A stretch of 64,000 nt of DNA from DASSBQ01 sp040981125 (lineage in GTDB: Bacteria > Nitrospirota > Nitrospiria > Nitrospirales > Nitrospiraceae), in assembly GCA_040981125.1 (NCBI GenBank), contig JANRMQ010000015.1, positions 20,801 to 84,800 of the forward strand, given 5' to 3'. The notes under the pieces were generated by a model that saw only the letters and a program-made list of their open reading frames with translations, searched no databases and was not told the origin of the DNA. Of the stretch, positions 52,170-61,559 are shown piece after piece. Position 1 is the stretch's first letter; the number at the start of each line of letters is the position of its first letter. The translations under genes were made by a program, and so were the position numbers.

Positions 52170-52354
52170 CCTCGCTCGCCGCTGCCGGACGTTGGGATCC
52201 TTGCGCCCTTGTTTCTATGAATTGGCCGGTGCCGCGTTCATCCGAACCCGCAACCGTCACGTCAGTTCTTGCATGTGAGCCCTGGCACCGGACGCGGTCG
52301 CATACCGGGCCCTTGGCCTGGCGGGGATGCTCGAAATCATGGTACACAACAAGC

Positions 52355-53830
52355 ATGGGTCTTCGCGCGCTGGAAGAATTGTCCTTCGATAACACGTACG
52401 CACGGCTGCCCGAGGCGTTTTATGCGAAGCTCAACCCAACGCCCTTTTCCGAGCCGCCGTATCTTGTAAGCTTCAATCCCGCCGCGGCTGGTCTCATCGA
52501 CCTCCATCCGGACGAGGCCAAGCGATCCGAATTTGCCGAGCTGTTCGGCGGGAGCCTGCTCGTGCCGGGGATGGAGCCGCTGGCAATGCTGTATTCCGGC
52601 CACCAGTTCGGTGTCTATGTCCCGCAGCTCGGTGACGGCCGGGCGATTCTCTTGGGGGAGGTCCGAAACCAGCGTGGAGAGCGATGGGATCTCCATCTGA
52701 AAGGTGCGGGGATGACGCCTTTCTCCCGCGACGGAGACGGCCGGTCGGTTCTACGTTCGGCGATTCGGGAGTATCTCTGCAGTGAAGCGATGCACGGGCT
52801 GGGCATTCCGACAACCAGAGCCTTGTGCATTATCGGGAGCGACGAGAAGATCTACAGAGAACAGATCGAGACCGCTGCGACCATTGTCCGCATGGCGCCC
52901 TCGCATGTGCGGTTCGGGACGTTCGAGATCTTTTATTATCGAAAGCAGCACGAACTTCTGGGTCGGTTGGCCGACTATACGATTGAGCTGCATTTTCCCG
53001 CTCTCACGCAAATGGCCGACAAATACGTTCAATTCTTTGCCGAGGTTGTCAGGCGGACGGCCGAACTGGTCGCAAAGTGGCAGGCGGCCGGGTGGGCGCA
53101 TGGAGTGCTCAATACCGACAACATGTCGATCCTCGGTGTCACGCTTGACTATGGGCCGTACGGGTTCATGGATGAGTATGATGCGGGCTTCATCTGCAAT
53201 CATTCCGATTATAACGGCCGCTACGCCTTCAATCAGCAGCCGTACATCGGGCTCTGGAATCTGAGTTGCCTCGCCCAGGCCCTGTTGCCGTTGGCTCCAA
53301 AGGAGGAGCTCAAAGCCGCCCTGGATTCCTACATGCCGGCCTACGATCGACATTACCGGACACTGATGCGCGCGAAGCTGGGAGTGCAGGAAGAACAGGC
53401 GGAGGATGATGAGCTGGTGCGTGATCTTTTAGGGCTGATGCAAGCAAGCCGCGTGGATTACACGAGGTTCTTTCGCGAGTTGGGCACCTTCTGTTCGGAA
53501 TCAGGCGCGGCGCGGCAAGCCCTCCGTGATTGGTTTCTGGATCCCGTGCGGTTCGATGCCTGGGCCGCGCGCTATGGCGAGCGAGTGAGAAGCGAGGGCC
53601 CCGGTGATGATGAACGCCGGCAACTCATGAATCGGGTCAATCCGAAGTATGTCCTGCGCAACTATCTGGCTCAAACCGCGATCGAGAAAGCGCAACAAAA
53701 AGATTTCTCCGAAATCGACCGGCTGTTGACTCTTCTCCAAGACCCCTTTGCCGAGCATCCGGCCCTGGAGTCCTACGCCGCCGCTCCGCCCAATTGGGGC
53801 AAACACATCGTCGTCAGCTGCTCGTCGTAG
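52355..53830 (+). CDS. selO: SelO-family protein adenylyltransferase
   Basis: SelO pseudokinases transfer AMP to Ser, Thr or Tyr of proteins, with links to redox control. The 491-residue protein is full length and has the family's start LSFDNTYARLPEAFYAKLNP, YSGHQFGVYVPQLGDGRAILLGE, LKGAGMTPFSRDGDGRSVLR and the metal/ATP segment VLNTDNMSILGVTLDYGPYGFMDEYD. It lacks the C-terminal Cys/Sec motif of some members, which is common. The ATG at 52355 is chosen. Confidence 0.95.
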   Translation: MGLRALEELSFDNTYARLPEAFYAKLNPTPFSEPPYLVSFNPAAAGLIDLHPDEAKRSEFAELFGGSLLVPGMEPLAMLYSGHQFGVYVPQLGDGRAILLGEVRNQRGERWDLHLKGAGMTPFSRDGDGRSVLRSAIREYLCSEAMHGLGIPTTRALCIIGSDEKIYREQIETAATIVRMAPSHVRFGTFEIFYYRKQHELLGRLADYTIELHFPALTQMADKYVQFFAEVVRRTAELVAKWQAAGWAHGVLNTDNMSILGVTLDYGPYGFMDEYDAGFICNHSDYNGRYAFNQQPYIGLWNLSCLAQALLPLAPKEELKAALDSYMPAYDRHYRTLMRAKLGVQEEQAEDDELVRDLLGLMQASRVDYTRFFRELGTFCSESGAARQALRDWFLDPVRFDAWAARYGERVRSEGPGDDERRQLMNRVNPKYVLRNYLAQTAIEKAQQKDFSEIDRLLTLLQDPFAEHPALESYAAAPPNWGKHIVVSCSS

Positions 53831-54040
53831 ACTCGTCTTCCTCACATTCTCTCGATGTACGGGTTATCCATTTGGATACGCGATCGTATCTAAGCAGATA
53901 CAACGGACCGTTATCCCACCGAAAATTCCGTGCCCGGGCCCCAATAGGTGGGGCATTCTCAGGAAATAGGGCCATATGGCACGCAACATGCTGAAAAGAT
54001 CTCGCGAGGAATAGGCACGGCATCATCTATAGGTGAACCT

Positions 54041-57000
54041 GTGGCCTTGAAAGGGGATGATTCCAAGTTCTCGATTGCCACGACGGTGACGCTGGCACTG
54101 GCCGTTGCAGCATTGGTGCTGGTGAAGGAGCCGTTGAAGAGTTCCCGGCCGGCCGGCTCTGGCATGGAGCTAAATGGAGCGTCCGAGGAGCTCAAGGTTC
54201 GAGCCAGGTTGTGGGAAGACCCGTTCGCCGCCGTTCAAAAGGATGTCGAATCACGGAAGAAAAGCGGCACGCCGGGCGAAATAACCGTGATCGGCGAAGG
54301 AACGATGTCGAGCATGAAGGCCGAGCCTCGGGACTCGCACGAGACTATCCGGATGACGGCTAGAATCCAAGGGGACACCTTCAACGAGTCCGGGCTGGCG
54401 AACCTCAGGAAAGGCGTCTCTCGCCATATCAAAGCAAGAGAGAACATCACGGTGCTGATCGTGATGACGGAGGGCGGCCCGTACTCAAACGCTATCGAAA
54501 CGAGAATTGGGGATCGCTATGCCCTTCAGGCCGCGCTCGATGTCGGATGTTTTGCGCCGGAGGCGACCGAGATCCTACGTTACTTCACATGGCAATTCAC
54601 CACGGAGCCGGCTGCAAAGGCTCACGGTATCACCACTCCCTATGAATGGTACGGCCGCAACAATACCGCGCCTTGTGGAGGGGCGAGCGAACAGGATGAT
54701 GCCGTGCTGCTCTTGTGGATGAAAGGAGAAGATTACCAAGGCCACATCGTGAAAGGGCTCAACGATCTCATTCACCAAGTGTTGAACGACAAGATCACAT
54801 CCGGCAGTCTCCACGTGAAGGTGATCGGGCCGCGAACGTCATCGGAGTTTGAAGCGATGCTGCGTGAAATTGAACGCCGGGCAGCGGATGAGCAAATGTC
54901 TTTCGACTGGCCGAACGGCAAAGAACACCTTCAGATGTATTCCCCCTGGGCCACGGCGATGCCGGGTCTCCTTGCCTATGGCATGCAGGCGAGGAGCGGC
55001 GGCAAGTGTGGTTCCTATCAATCCTGCAAGGCCGTGTCCGAACAATTACTGGACCGGGAACATATTCATCTTGAATTTAGAATCAACAACGACATGGTCC
55101 TGTTCGAGGAATTGTTCCGTGAGCTTGAGCGGAGACAGGTTGCCGTCGGAAAGGATCCCGTCGTGCTTATCGGAGAATGGGATTCGTTCTATGCCAGGGC
55201 GTTGCCGATTACATTCAGCGCAGCCGCCTGCAAGCATGTCGGCAGATGCCAGACGAGCGAAGGGGGAGTGGATCTTCTCATGCAAGGTAAGATTGTTCCG
55301 CAAGATCTCCATATCACCCGATACGGTTATCTCAGCGGCCTCGACGGGGAGTCGTTGGATGAGCAACAGAAGAGACCGAAGTCCAAGAATGAAGAGAAGG
55401 AAAAGGAGAATGCGGGCGGCAAGCTCAAGCTTCGCGATCGCTCCCTCTATGAAAAGCCTGAGGGAACGTCCCAGCTTGATTATGTCCGGCGGCTGGTCTC
55501 GCGCGTCAAATCAGAGGAGCGGGGAGGAGACTCCACTCACGATCGGAAGGTCAAGGCCATTGGAATCCTGGGACGGGACCCATACGATGCGCTCTTGATC
55601 CTTCAGGCGGTACGGGAGCAGTTTCCCACCGTGCTGTTCTTTACGACGGATCTCTATGCTCGCTATTTTCATGACAGCGAAGAAAAGTGGGCAAGGAACC
55701 TGTTGATCGCCTCTCACTTCGGTCTGCAATTGGAGCCGCAGCTTCAACAAAGCATTCCGCCCTTCCGCAACTCCTATCAAACCTCGACGGTTCTTGCGGT
55801 GCTGAAGGCGATCAATCGTCTCGATACCGGCCGGTACAACGACGAGATCCCTCCCCGCATTTTTGAGATCGGCCGGCATGGGGCCGTGGATCTCAGTGTA
55901 AATCCCGTTCCGACACGAGGAAAAAGCGTGCATCCCCCCAGAGAGGACGTGGAACCGGGCGCGAAGGCGGCGCAGTTCCCGCCCGGCATGTGGCGAGTAG
56001 GGATTCTGGCCGTCGTATTGCTGGGAATGATTATCTGGTGCTACGCCAAGTTCTGGAGCTGGTTGAAGGTGAGCGAGGACTTCGACAGCAAGGCAAAAGT
56101 ATGGATGCGGGGGGTGAGGGCCGCGTTCGTGATCCTGCCGCTCCTCTTCATCTGCGGGATTTGGATCGCCGGCCAAGTGTTTGACTACGACGAGGATGAA
56201 CCGTTTTCCTGGTCGGATGGCGTGAGTATCTGGCCGACGGAACTGCTCCGGCTGCTGGCGGGTCTCCTATGTCTCTGGTTTATGATCAAGGCGCGGGTTG
56301 ATTTGAAGGAAAGTACCAGCGAGTTGACCCGCCGATTCTTTCCTTCTTCGAGTGAGACAGGCGCCGTTCCGCGACATGGGTTCTGGTCAAACCTCGAATG
56401 GATGGTCCATGGGACACCACATACCAAGATAATCTCGGCAGCGGAACTCTGGACGAGATACTGTGATGCGCATAAGTGGCCGCAGCGGGTAGGGCGAGTC
56501 GTTCTGCTGTTTCTGGTGTATTTTGTCACGATCTGGGCCATCTGGCCGCTCCTCAATGACGGCGAATGGAACTTATTCGTGCCATGCAGGGGAATCGTCA
56601 GTTGTGGGATGGATCGTATCGCCATTCTGTTGAGTGTGATTCCGCTGATCGCGCTCAATTTGTCCGTTCTGGATGCGGTGTTGCTGGCAGCCAGATGGAT
56701 CCGAGAACTTCGGCGGGCGACAGGACTGAGCGCCCTCTCCATGGCAAGGCTCATCGGAGAGCGGACCCGCGTCGTCAATCGGCGAATCCTTTATCCGTTT
56801 ATTGTGCTGGTTATCGTGATCGGAGCCCGCAGTCATTACTTTGATAATTGGGATTTTCCCGTCGCATTGCTCGTGGTGTTGACGGCCCACAGCCTGGTGG
56901 CCCTGGCGAGCGCCTGCATTTTGTACATGGCGGCGATCAAGACAAGGAGGCGGATCGTCTCGGATTTGGAGAGCACGCGCCAGCATCCGACCTTGCAAGG

Positions 57001-57160
57001 CTTAGGACAAGATTATCAGAACACCCGCGTTCGCAAGACAATCGACGAAATCGCGTCCATCCAGCAGGGAGCGTTCGTGCCGTTGTATCAGCAACCGGTG
57101 GTTCAGGCGACGCTCGTCGCCGCGTTCGCCTTCCTGCAATACTGGGTTCTGGGGCAGTAG
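54041..57160 (+). CDS. Large membrane protein with ligand-binding-like region, about 1040 aa
   Basis: An N-terminal helix (SIATTVTLALAVAALVLVKE) leads into about 650 soluble residues and then five or more membrane helices near the C-terminus. The soluble part has pieces like KAIGILGRDPYDALLILQAV, VLFFTTDLYARYFHDSEEKW and LLIASHFGLQLEP. These resemble type I periplasmic-binding folds (Leu/Ile/Val-binding type). I choose a GTG at 54041; a GTG at 53948 is also open. I recall similar long proteins in other Proteobacteria without a name. It may be a membrane sensor or ABC-linked receptor. Confidence 0.7.
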   Translation: MALKGDDSKFSIATTVTLALAVAALVLVKEPLKSSRPAGSGMELNGASEELKVRARLWEDPFAAVQKDVESRKKSGTPGEITVIGEGTMSSMKAEPRDSHETIRMTARIQGDTFNESGLANLRKGVSRHIKARENITVLIVMTEGGPYSNAIETRIGDRYALQAALDVGCFAPEATEILRYFTWQFTTEPAAKAHGITTPYEWYGRNNTAPCGGASEQDDAVLLLWMKGEDYQGHIVKGLNDLIHQVLNDKITSGSLHVKVIGPRTSSEFEAMLREIERRAADEQMSFDWPNGKEHLQMYSPWATAMPGLLAYGMQARSGGKCGSYQSCKAVSEQLLDREHIHLEFRINNDMVLFEELFRELERRQVAVGKDPVVLIGEWDSFYARALPITFSAAACKHVGRCQTSEGGVDLLMQGKIVPQDLHITRYGYLSGLDGESLDEQQKRPKSKNEEKEKENAGGKLKLRDRSLYEKPEGTSQLDYVRRLVSRVKSEERGGDSTHDRKVKAIGILGRDPYDALLILQAVREQFPTVLFFTTDLYARYFHDSEEKWARNLLIASHFGLQLEPQLQQSIPPFRNSYQTSTVLAVLKAINRLDTGRYNDEIPPRIFEIGRHGAVDLSVNPVPTRGKSVHPPREDVEPGAKAAQFPPGMWRVGILAVVLLGMIIWCYAKFWSWLKVSEDFDSKAKVWMRGVRAAFVILPLLFICGIWIAGQVFDYDEDEPFSWSDGVSIWPTELLRLLAGLLCLWFMIKARVDLKESTSELTRRFFPSSSETGAVPRHGFWSNLEWMVHGTPHTKIISAAELWTRYCDAHKWPQRVGRVVLLFLVYFVTIWAIWPLLNDGEWNLFVPCRGIVSCGMDRIAILLSVIPLIALNLSVLDAVLLAARWIRELRRATGLSALSMARLIGERTRVVNRRILYPFIVLVIVIGARSHYFDNWDFPVALLVVLTAHSLVALASACILYMAAIKTRRRIVSDLESTRQHPTLQGLGQDYQNTRVRKTIDEIASIQQGAFVPLYQQPVVQATLVAAFAFLQYWVLGQ

Positions 57161-57275
57161 CTGATGCGGACTGCGGCCAGTGGGTGCGCCGGCCACTTGA
57201 GAAATTTCAGTGGTCGCCGTACAAGAGAGGTCGGCAAGCTTGGCATAGGGCCTCTCTAACGGCGGCTGATCGGAC

Positions 57276-57992
57276 ATGCGGCAGGAAAAACTCGGCGGGC
57301 TGATCGTTCGAATGACGGGCGGAACCGATGGCCGCGGCGGCGGGAACGGGCCGGCGGTTGTGCTGTTGCATGGATACGGCGCGCCCGGCGATGACTTAGT
57401 CGTCCTGAGCGACTATCTCGATGCTCCGGCCGGAACGCGATTCCTGTTTCCTGAGGCGCCGCTCCCCGTGCCGCTGGGGTATGGCAATGCGCGGGCCTGG
57501 TGGATGATCGATATGGCCCGCATTCAGGCCGACCGCGCGGCCGGTCGCATTCGTGACATGTCGGCCGAAATTCCACGAGGCCTCATCGAGGCGCGCGAGC
57601 GGATCACGCCATTGTTGGATGACTTGCAGCGCAAGATCGGGGCCGATCCTAAGCACACGATCCTTGGCGGATTCTCGCAAGGCGCCATGCTCTCGTGCGA
57701 TGCGCTCTTGCGGAGCGATCGAGCCTATGCTGGGTTGATCCAACTGTCCGGGACCTTGCTCGCCAAACAGGAGTGGGAACCGTTGCTCCTCAAACGGAAA
57801 AGCCTGCCGGTCTTTCAGAGCCACGGCACCCAAGACCCGATTCTTCCCTATGTTATGGCCGAACGGCTGCGCGATGAGTTTCTGAGGACCGGGCTTAAAG
57901 TGGAGTGGCTGCCGTTTCGCGGCGGGCATGAGATTCCGGAGCCGGTGCTGAGAAAGCTTGGGCAGTTCCTTCAGCTGCATTTAAGGCGCTGA
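57276..57992 (+). CDS. Phospholipase/carboxylesterase-family alpha/beta hydrolase
   Basis: The 238-residue protein has VVLLHGYGAPGDDLVVL (oxyanion), GGFSQGAMLSCDAL (nucleophile Ser), QSHGTQDPILPYVMAERL (Asp) and GGHEIPEPVLRKL (His). This is the YpfH/Est-like carboxylesterase subfamily. It starts about 115 bases after the large membrane protein. It is probably a cytoplasmic esterase; the substrate is unknown. Confidence 0.88.
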   Translation: MRQEKLGGLIVRMTGGTDGRGGGNGPAVVLLHGYGAPGDDLVVLSDYLDAPAGTRFLFPEAPLPVPLGYGNARAWWMIDMARIQADRAAGRIRDMSAEIPRGLIEARERITPLLDDLQRKIGADPKHTILGGFSQGAMLSCDALLRSDRAYAGLIQLSGTLLAKQEWEPLLLKRKSLPVFQSHGTQDPILPYVMAERLRDEFLRTGLKVEWLPFRGGHEIPEPVLRKLGQFLQLHLRR

Positions 57993-58006
57993 AGTGATGG
58001 CGCAAG

Positions 58007-58096
58007 CCGCAAAGCCGGCGGGGGTGGTACGGCGTCCTCTCGACAATGGTCGTGCTTGGGCCGCCGGACCTCTCCCAATATTTTCGGTTTAGGGTT
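58007..58096 (+). repeat. Structured intergenic element, copy B
   Basis: This copy matches 9384-9472 over its length (see copy A). The differences include paired-looking changes in the GC-rich left stem and one indel near the T-rich end. It lies between two hydrolase genes, outside coding sequence. Confidence 0.6.
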
Positions 58097-58171
58097 AAGG
58101 CGGCTGAATTTGCTCATTGTGAGACGTGGGTCGGAAAAGAGTTCAGACACACATGAACTCTAGATTGAAGA

Positions 58172-59029
58172 ATGACACCCTTTGAACTCACTGGCGCCGA
58201 TGGGAAGTTGATCTGCGGCGACCGACTGGAAGGAACCGGCCGGCGGATTCTCTTCATCACGGGATTTCTCTCCAAACGGTGGGGCAACAAGAGCAAAGCG
58301 CTGGCGCAATGGTGTCAGGAGAAGGGCTGGGGGTTTTGCTGCTACGATGTGCGCGGATTCGGCGATTCCGAGGGGACGTTCACCGATTACACCTTGTCCG
58401 ACTGGATCGACGATGCGCGGGCGGTCGTGAAGAGCCTGGGAGTTTCTGCAACCAGCGCGGCTGCCATTCCTGAATTCACCCACCCGCCCCGGCAGCGCCA
58501 AGACGCTGCCATTCCCGAGGTCACCCACCTACCCCGGCAGCGCCAAGACGCTGCCCTTCCCGAAATCACCATCGTCGGAAATTCGCTTGGAAGTTGGATC
58601 GGCTGGCTCGTGGCGCAAGAGTTTGAGATGGTTGAAGAGTTGATCCTTATCGCGCCGGCTTTCAACATGATGGCTGAACGGGCCAAGCAAATTACGCCTG
58701 AACGCCGGCATGCCTGGCATACGGCCGGATGGTTGCCGTGGGATGACGACGCGCTGCACAAGGACTGGCCGTTGTCGTGGAAATGGGTCGAGGAAAGTGA
58801 AGAATACTGGGGGCGGACGTTTTCCCAGTTACGGCGCGTCAAGACGACCATTCTGCATGGGCTGCAAGATACGGTGATCCAACCGGCGGGCAGTTGGCGC
58901 TTTGTCGAGGAAGTGCTCCGTCGCGATCGGGACTTTCCGATTGAATTACTGCTCAAAACTGGAGACCATCGATTGAGTAGCCCGGAACATGTGGAGACGC
59001 TGCGCCGCATCGTGCATAGGGAGGCATAG
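58172..59029 (+). CDS. Alpha/beta hydrolase with in-frame repeat insert
   Basis: The 285-residue enzyme has ILFITGFLSKRWGNKSKA, WGFCCYDVRGFGDSEGTF, the nucleophile elbow IVGNSLGSWIGWLV, and the C-terminal LQDTVIQPAG and GDHRLSSPEHV (Asp, His). Just before the elbow strand there is a 30-residue insert made of two 15-residue repeats, PEFTHPPRQRQDAAI and PEVTHLPRQRQDAAL. The insert probably forms a surface loop. The rest is normal for the serine aminopeptidase/lipase type. Confidence 0.85.
   Translation: MTPFELTGADGKLICGDRLEGTGRRILFITGFLSKRWGNKSKALAQWCQEKGWGFCCYDVRGFGDSEGTFTDYTLSDWIDDARAVVKSLGVSATSAAAIPEFTHPPRQRQDAAIPEVTHLPRQRQDAALPEITIVGNSLGSWIGWLVAQEFEMVEELILIAPAFNMMAERAKQITPERRHAWHTAGWLPWDDDALHKDWPLSWKWVEESEEYWGRTFSQLRRVKTTILHGLQDTVIQPAGSWRFVEEVLRRDRDFPIELLLKTGDHRLSSPEHVETLRRIVHREA
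58460..58570 (+). repeat. 45-bp tandem repeat with hairpin, inside hydrolase gene
   Basis: The units 58460-58504 and 58505-58549 differ at only a few bases, and a partial third unit starts at 58550. At each junction GGCAGCG and CGCTGCC form a 7-bp stem around CCAAGA. Unit length is a multiple of three, so the gene stays in frame. Confidence 0.8.
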
Positions 59030-59045
59030 AGGTGTGCTTCTCTCC

Positions 59046-59168
59046 CAGGATGTTCAAAAAGGCCTTCCGGCGCGGCCGCAGCCAGCGAAGAGGTGAAGCG
59101 TACTCTTTTCGTACGTTGAACCTCTGAGCGCCGCGAGAACAAAGCCGGAGGACTTTTTCAACATCCTG
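59046..59168. repeat. Long imperfect palindromic element, 123 bp
   Basis: The ends CAGGATGTT and AACATCCTG are inverted repeats, followed inside by AAAAAGGCCTTCCGGC against GCCGGAGGACTTTTT. The centre is GTAC-TCTTTTC-GTAC. Most of the length can pair with itself. It lies between two genes. I recall similar elements dispersed in Nitrospira-like genomes, but this is memory only. It has no transposase, so it could be a MITE or a terminator-like repeat. Confidence 0.7.
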
Positions 59169-59173
59169 CTGAC

Positions 59174-59344
59174 ATGCTTGTCTTGATTCACAAAGAATGC
59201 GGTGGCCCGGCCTTGGAGACCGATACCTCAGTCGGCGAAGTCTGCGCGCTCCCGGTGGACCGCTTTCCGTTCGTCTGCTTCAGTTGCCTCGAAGAGATCA
59301 CCGACGAATCGGAAGTGCGGCTGTCGGAGGAGTTGGGGATCTGA
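59174..59344 (+). CDS. Small zinc-finger-like protein, 56 aa
   Basis: The ATG at 59174 is six bases past the palindromic element. The protein has HKECGGPALE and, later, PFVCFSCLEEITDESEV, so one Cys plus a CxxC (and a His) could bind zinc. The end is acidic and helical. No family is known to me. The reading frame is supported by the motif, but the start is set by the ATG alone. Confidence 0.55.
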   Translation: MLVLIHKECGGPALETDTSVGEVCALPVDRFPFVCFSCLEEITDESEVRLSEELGI

Positions 59345-59449
59345 ATTGTCGAATCAAAAGGAAGGTTGATGCCGATCGTCAAAATGCGGTCAAGGGGGCA
59401 GCCAACACTTCCCGGCTCCGTTAGAAAAAAGCTGCATCTGAATGACTGA

Positions 59450-60385
59450 TCAATTCTGCCTGTCCTGCTGAATCAGAGCCGCTCGTTCTTGCCGTTCACG
59501 TGCCGTCTCGGGGGGCTTGCCGGCCGCCCGAATATTGACCAACTTATTCAAGAGATCGAACCAAAACGGCGCGCCTAACGAAACGGCAAAAGCTGTCAGC
59601 GACAGACCCACAAGTTTCATGAGGGCATCGCCCAATGATTTCGGAAGTCCGCGTCGGTCGCCCTCAGCCATGGACCAGCCGATCGGCAATTGCAAGGCAT
59701 TGATCTGGCTCTGGAGCGTCGTGACGGTCTCCAATGCATTGCCGCCGCTTTGGGGAGGCGGTTGTTTCGCGGCTTGTTCCGCCGCTGCGACAATGGAAGC
59801 CCGCAATGTCGTATCGCGCGAGAGCGCATTGACGATCATGATCGTGTCGGCGTTCACCATCAACGTCAGCACGCAGGCCAATATGAAGATAATTGTATGC
59901 GTCTTCTTCTTGTACCAGCCGGAGACACGATTCATCGCCTCGTCGTACCAGGTTTCGAGCGACAGGCGAAGGCGGCTCATCTCAGCCCCGGATTGGTCGA
60001 TTAGGATCAGCAGGATTTTCTGAAGATCACTGTCGGTGTTCTTCCCTACCAGGCTTCTCACGTCGGCAAGCGATCTGGGTGAGCCGGCGGCATCGATGGG
60101 CGCGATCATGTCCAGCAGGGCGAGGGCGAAGATGCGGGAGGGAATGTAGGAAGGTTTATGGCCCTGCTCGCACAATCCCTTAATGAGCGGATGTTCGTAA
60201 AGTCGGGCGGCGAATCCGTTCCCGCGCGGATCATTCAACAGATTCCTGATTCCCTGTTCCAGCGTCCTGGATCTGAGGGCCGCCAACCCGGCGATCCATT
60301 CGTTGATCGCGGTGCACAGTAAGCTCAGCAACAGGTAGACGAATACCATGCTGATCGCCAGTTCCAATGCCATTGAGCCGAGCAT
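59450..60385 (-). CDS. Membrane protein, 311 aa, unknown family
   Basis: The first helix (ALELAISMVFVYLLLSLLCT) is followed by AINEWIAGLAALRSRTLEQGIRNLL, a conserved-looking amphipathic region. Two central helices (TIIFILACVLTLMVNADTIM) and one near the end (LVGLSLTAFAVSLGAPFWF) follow. An AAGGAGG six bases before the ATG supports the start. I recall a widespread family of this form without an assigned role. It may function with the large membrane protein nearby, but that is a guess. Confidence 0.75.
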   Translation of the reverse strand: MLGSMALELAISMVFVYLLLSLLCTAINEWIAGLAALRSRTLEQGIRNLLNDPRGNGFAARLYEHPLIKGLCEQGHKPSYIPSRIFALALLDMIAPIDAAGSPRSLADVRSLVGKNTDSDLQKILLILIDQSGAEMSRLRLSLETWYDEAMNRVSGWYKKKTHTIIFILACVLTLMVNADTIMIVNALSRDTTLRASIVAAAEQAAKQPPPQSGGNALETVTTLQSQINALQLPIGWSMAEGDRRGLPKSLGDALMKLVGLSLTAFAVSLGAPFWFDLLNKLVNIRAAGKPPETARERQERAALIQQDRQN

Positions 60386-60592
60386 GCGTGGCCTCCTTCA
60401 GCCATGTGAGAAGAAGCGCTGATGCGTGGAGGATCTGTCGCGTCAGGACGACCAACCGAAACCATCGGGACGCTAGGTCTTGTATGGTGTCAGATAAGAA
60501 ACGACGAATGGAGATAGTACAAGAAGCTGGAACAGCGGGCAAGAGATGGCTTAGTCTAAAATACGTGCATTAAAGACGGGAGATGGCCGGGA

Positions 60593-61318
60593 TCAGTTCC
60601 GCTTCACCGCGTTCTCGATCGCCTCGCGCAGGCGTTCGGTGTAAGGATTCTGGACTTCGCGCCGGATGATGATGTCGGTCGGCGTGACGGGTTTGCCATA
60701 GTAGGCGCTGTTCCATTCGTCTTTGGCCTTGAGGACGGCGCCTTCGAGCGATACCCCTGCGAACAATCCCTTCGCCCGCACGAACGATAAGAGGTCTGCA
60801 CTGAGGTTCGGCGTCGTCGCCCCGGCAACACCGGCTCCGACCGGCCCGACCGCCACCGAGCCGTCCGCGCCCAGCTTGAAATTACCCAGCAGCAATGACT
60901 CGACTCCCTTTTGAGAGAGAATCAGCAGCACGACCTCGGCCGCTTCCGCCCCGAATTGAAAGCCGAAGCTGCCGGCCCCCATCACAAAAAAGGCCGGCTC
61001 GCTCCACACATCCGTTGTCTCATCCCGCGCCATGAGAACTCCGCTTCCGCCGGCTGCGCCGAAAAAGAAGGCGCCTTTGAGGTATTGCGGAACAATGAAC
61101 AGGCCCTTGGCATCCGCTATATGATCGCGGAACCAGGTCATGTTGGGATCGGCCACGAAATTATTGAGAGTCATGCGGGACCGATCGATCAGATCTTGGG
61201 CCTCCCGATCGTCTCCGGCCCACACTGTGGTCGCAGGAAAGGAGGACAGCAGGACGCCCACCGAGCAGACCAGGACGGCAATCCGAACCATCGATAAGGC
61301 ATGGAAGCGGCGCATCAT
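60593..61318 (-). CDS. SYLF-domain (Ysc84-like) lipid-binding protein, secreted
   Basis: A signal peptide (RIAVLVCSVGVLLSSFPATTVWA) precedes a SYLF domain: DLIDRSRMTLNNFVADPNM, AKGLFIVPQYLKGAFFFGAAGGSGVLMAR, AFFVMGAGSFGFQFGAEAAEVVLLILSQKGVESLL. SYLF proteins bind phosphoinositides in eukaryotes; the bacterial role is unknown but is linked to the outer membrane. The ATG has GGAGAG before it. Confidence 0.92.
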   Translation of the reverse strand: MMRRFHALSMVRIAVLVCSVGVLLSSFPATTVWAGDDREAQDLIDRSRMTLNNFVADPNMTWFRDHIADAKGLFIVPQYLKGAFFFGAAGGSGVLMARDETTDVWSEPAFFVMGAGSFGFQFGAEAAEVVLLILSQKGVESLLLGNFKLGADGSVAVGPVGAGVAGATTPNLSADLLSFVRAKGLFAGVSLEGAVLKAKDEWNSAYYGKPVTPTDIIIRREVQNPYTERLREAIENAVKRN

Positions 61319-61559
61319 AGAAGCTCTCCGTGTAACAAACAGGTAAACCTCATGGCCGGCCGACAGGCGATCGGCCTCCGCGCGAAGGCCGTATGTTCCA
61401 TTGATTCATGCCTACTCCTGTCTACCGAAGTTATGTGTCTTGTGCAATCCGATCTTCATCCCTTCGATCGATTCTCCTTCAGCAGGCCGTTCAGTGGAAA
61501 TTCAGGCGGCATCCAGAGTAAGGTTGGTACCCACGATAAAAACCGAAGAGAGGGAAATT

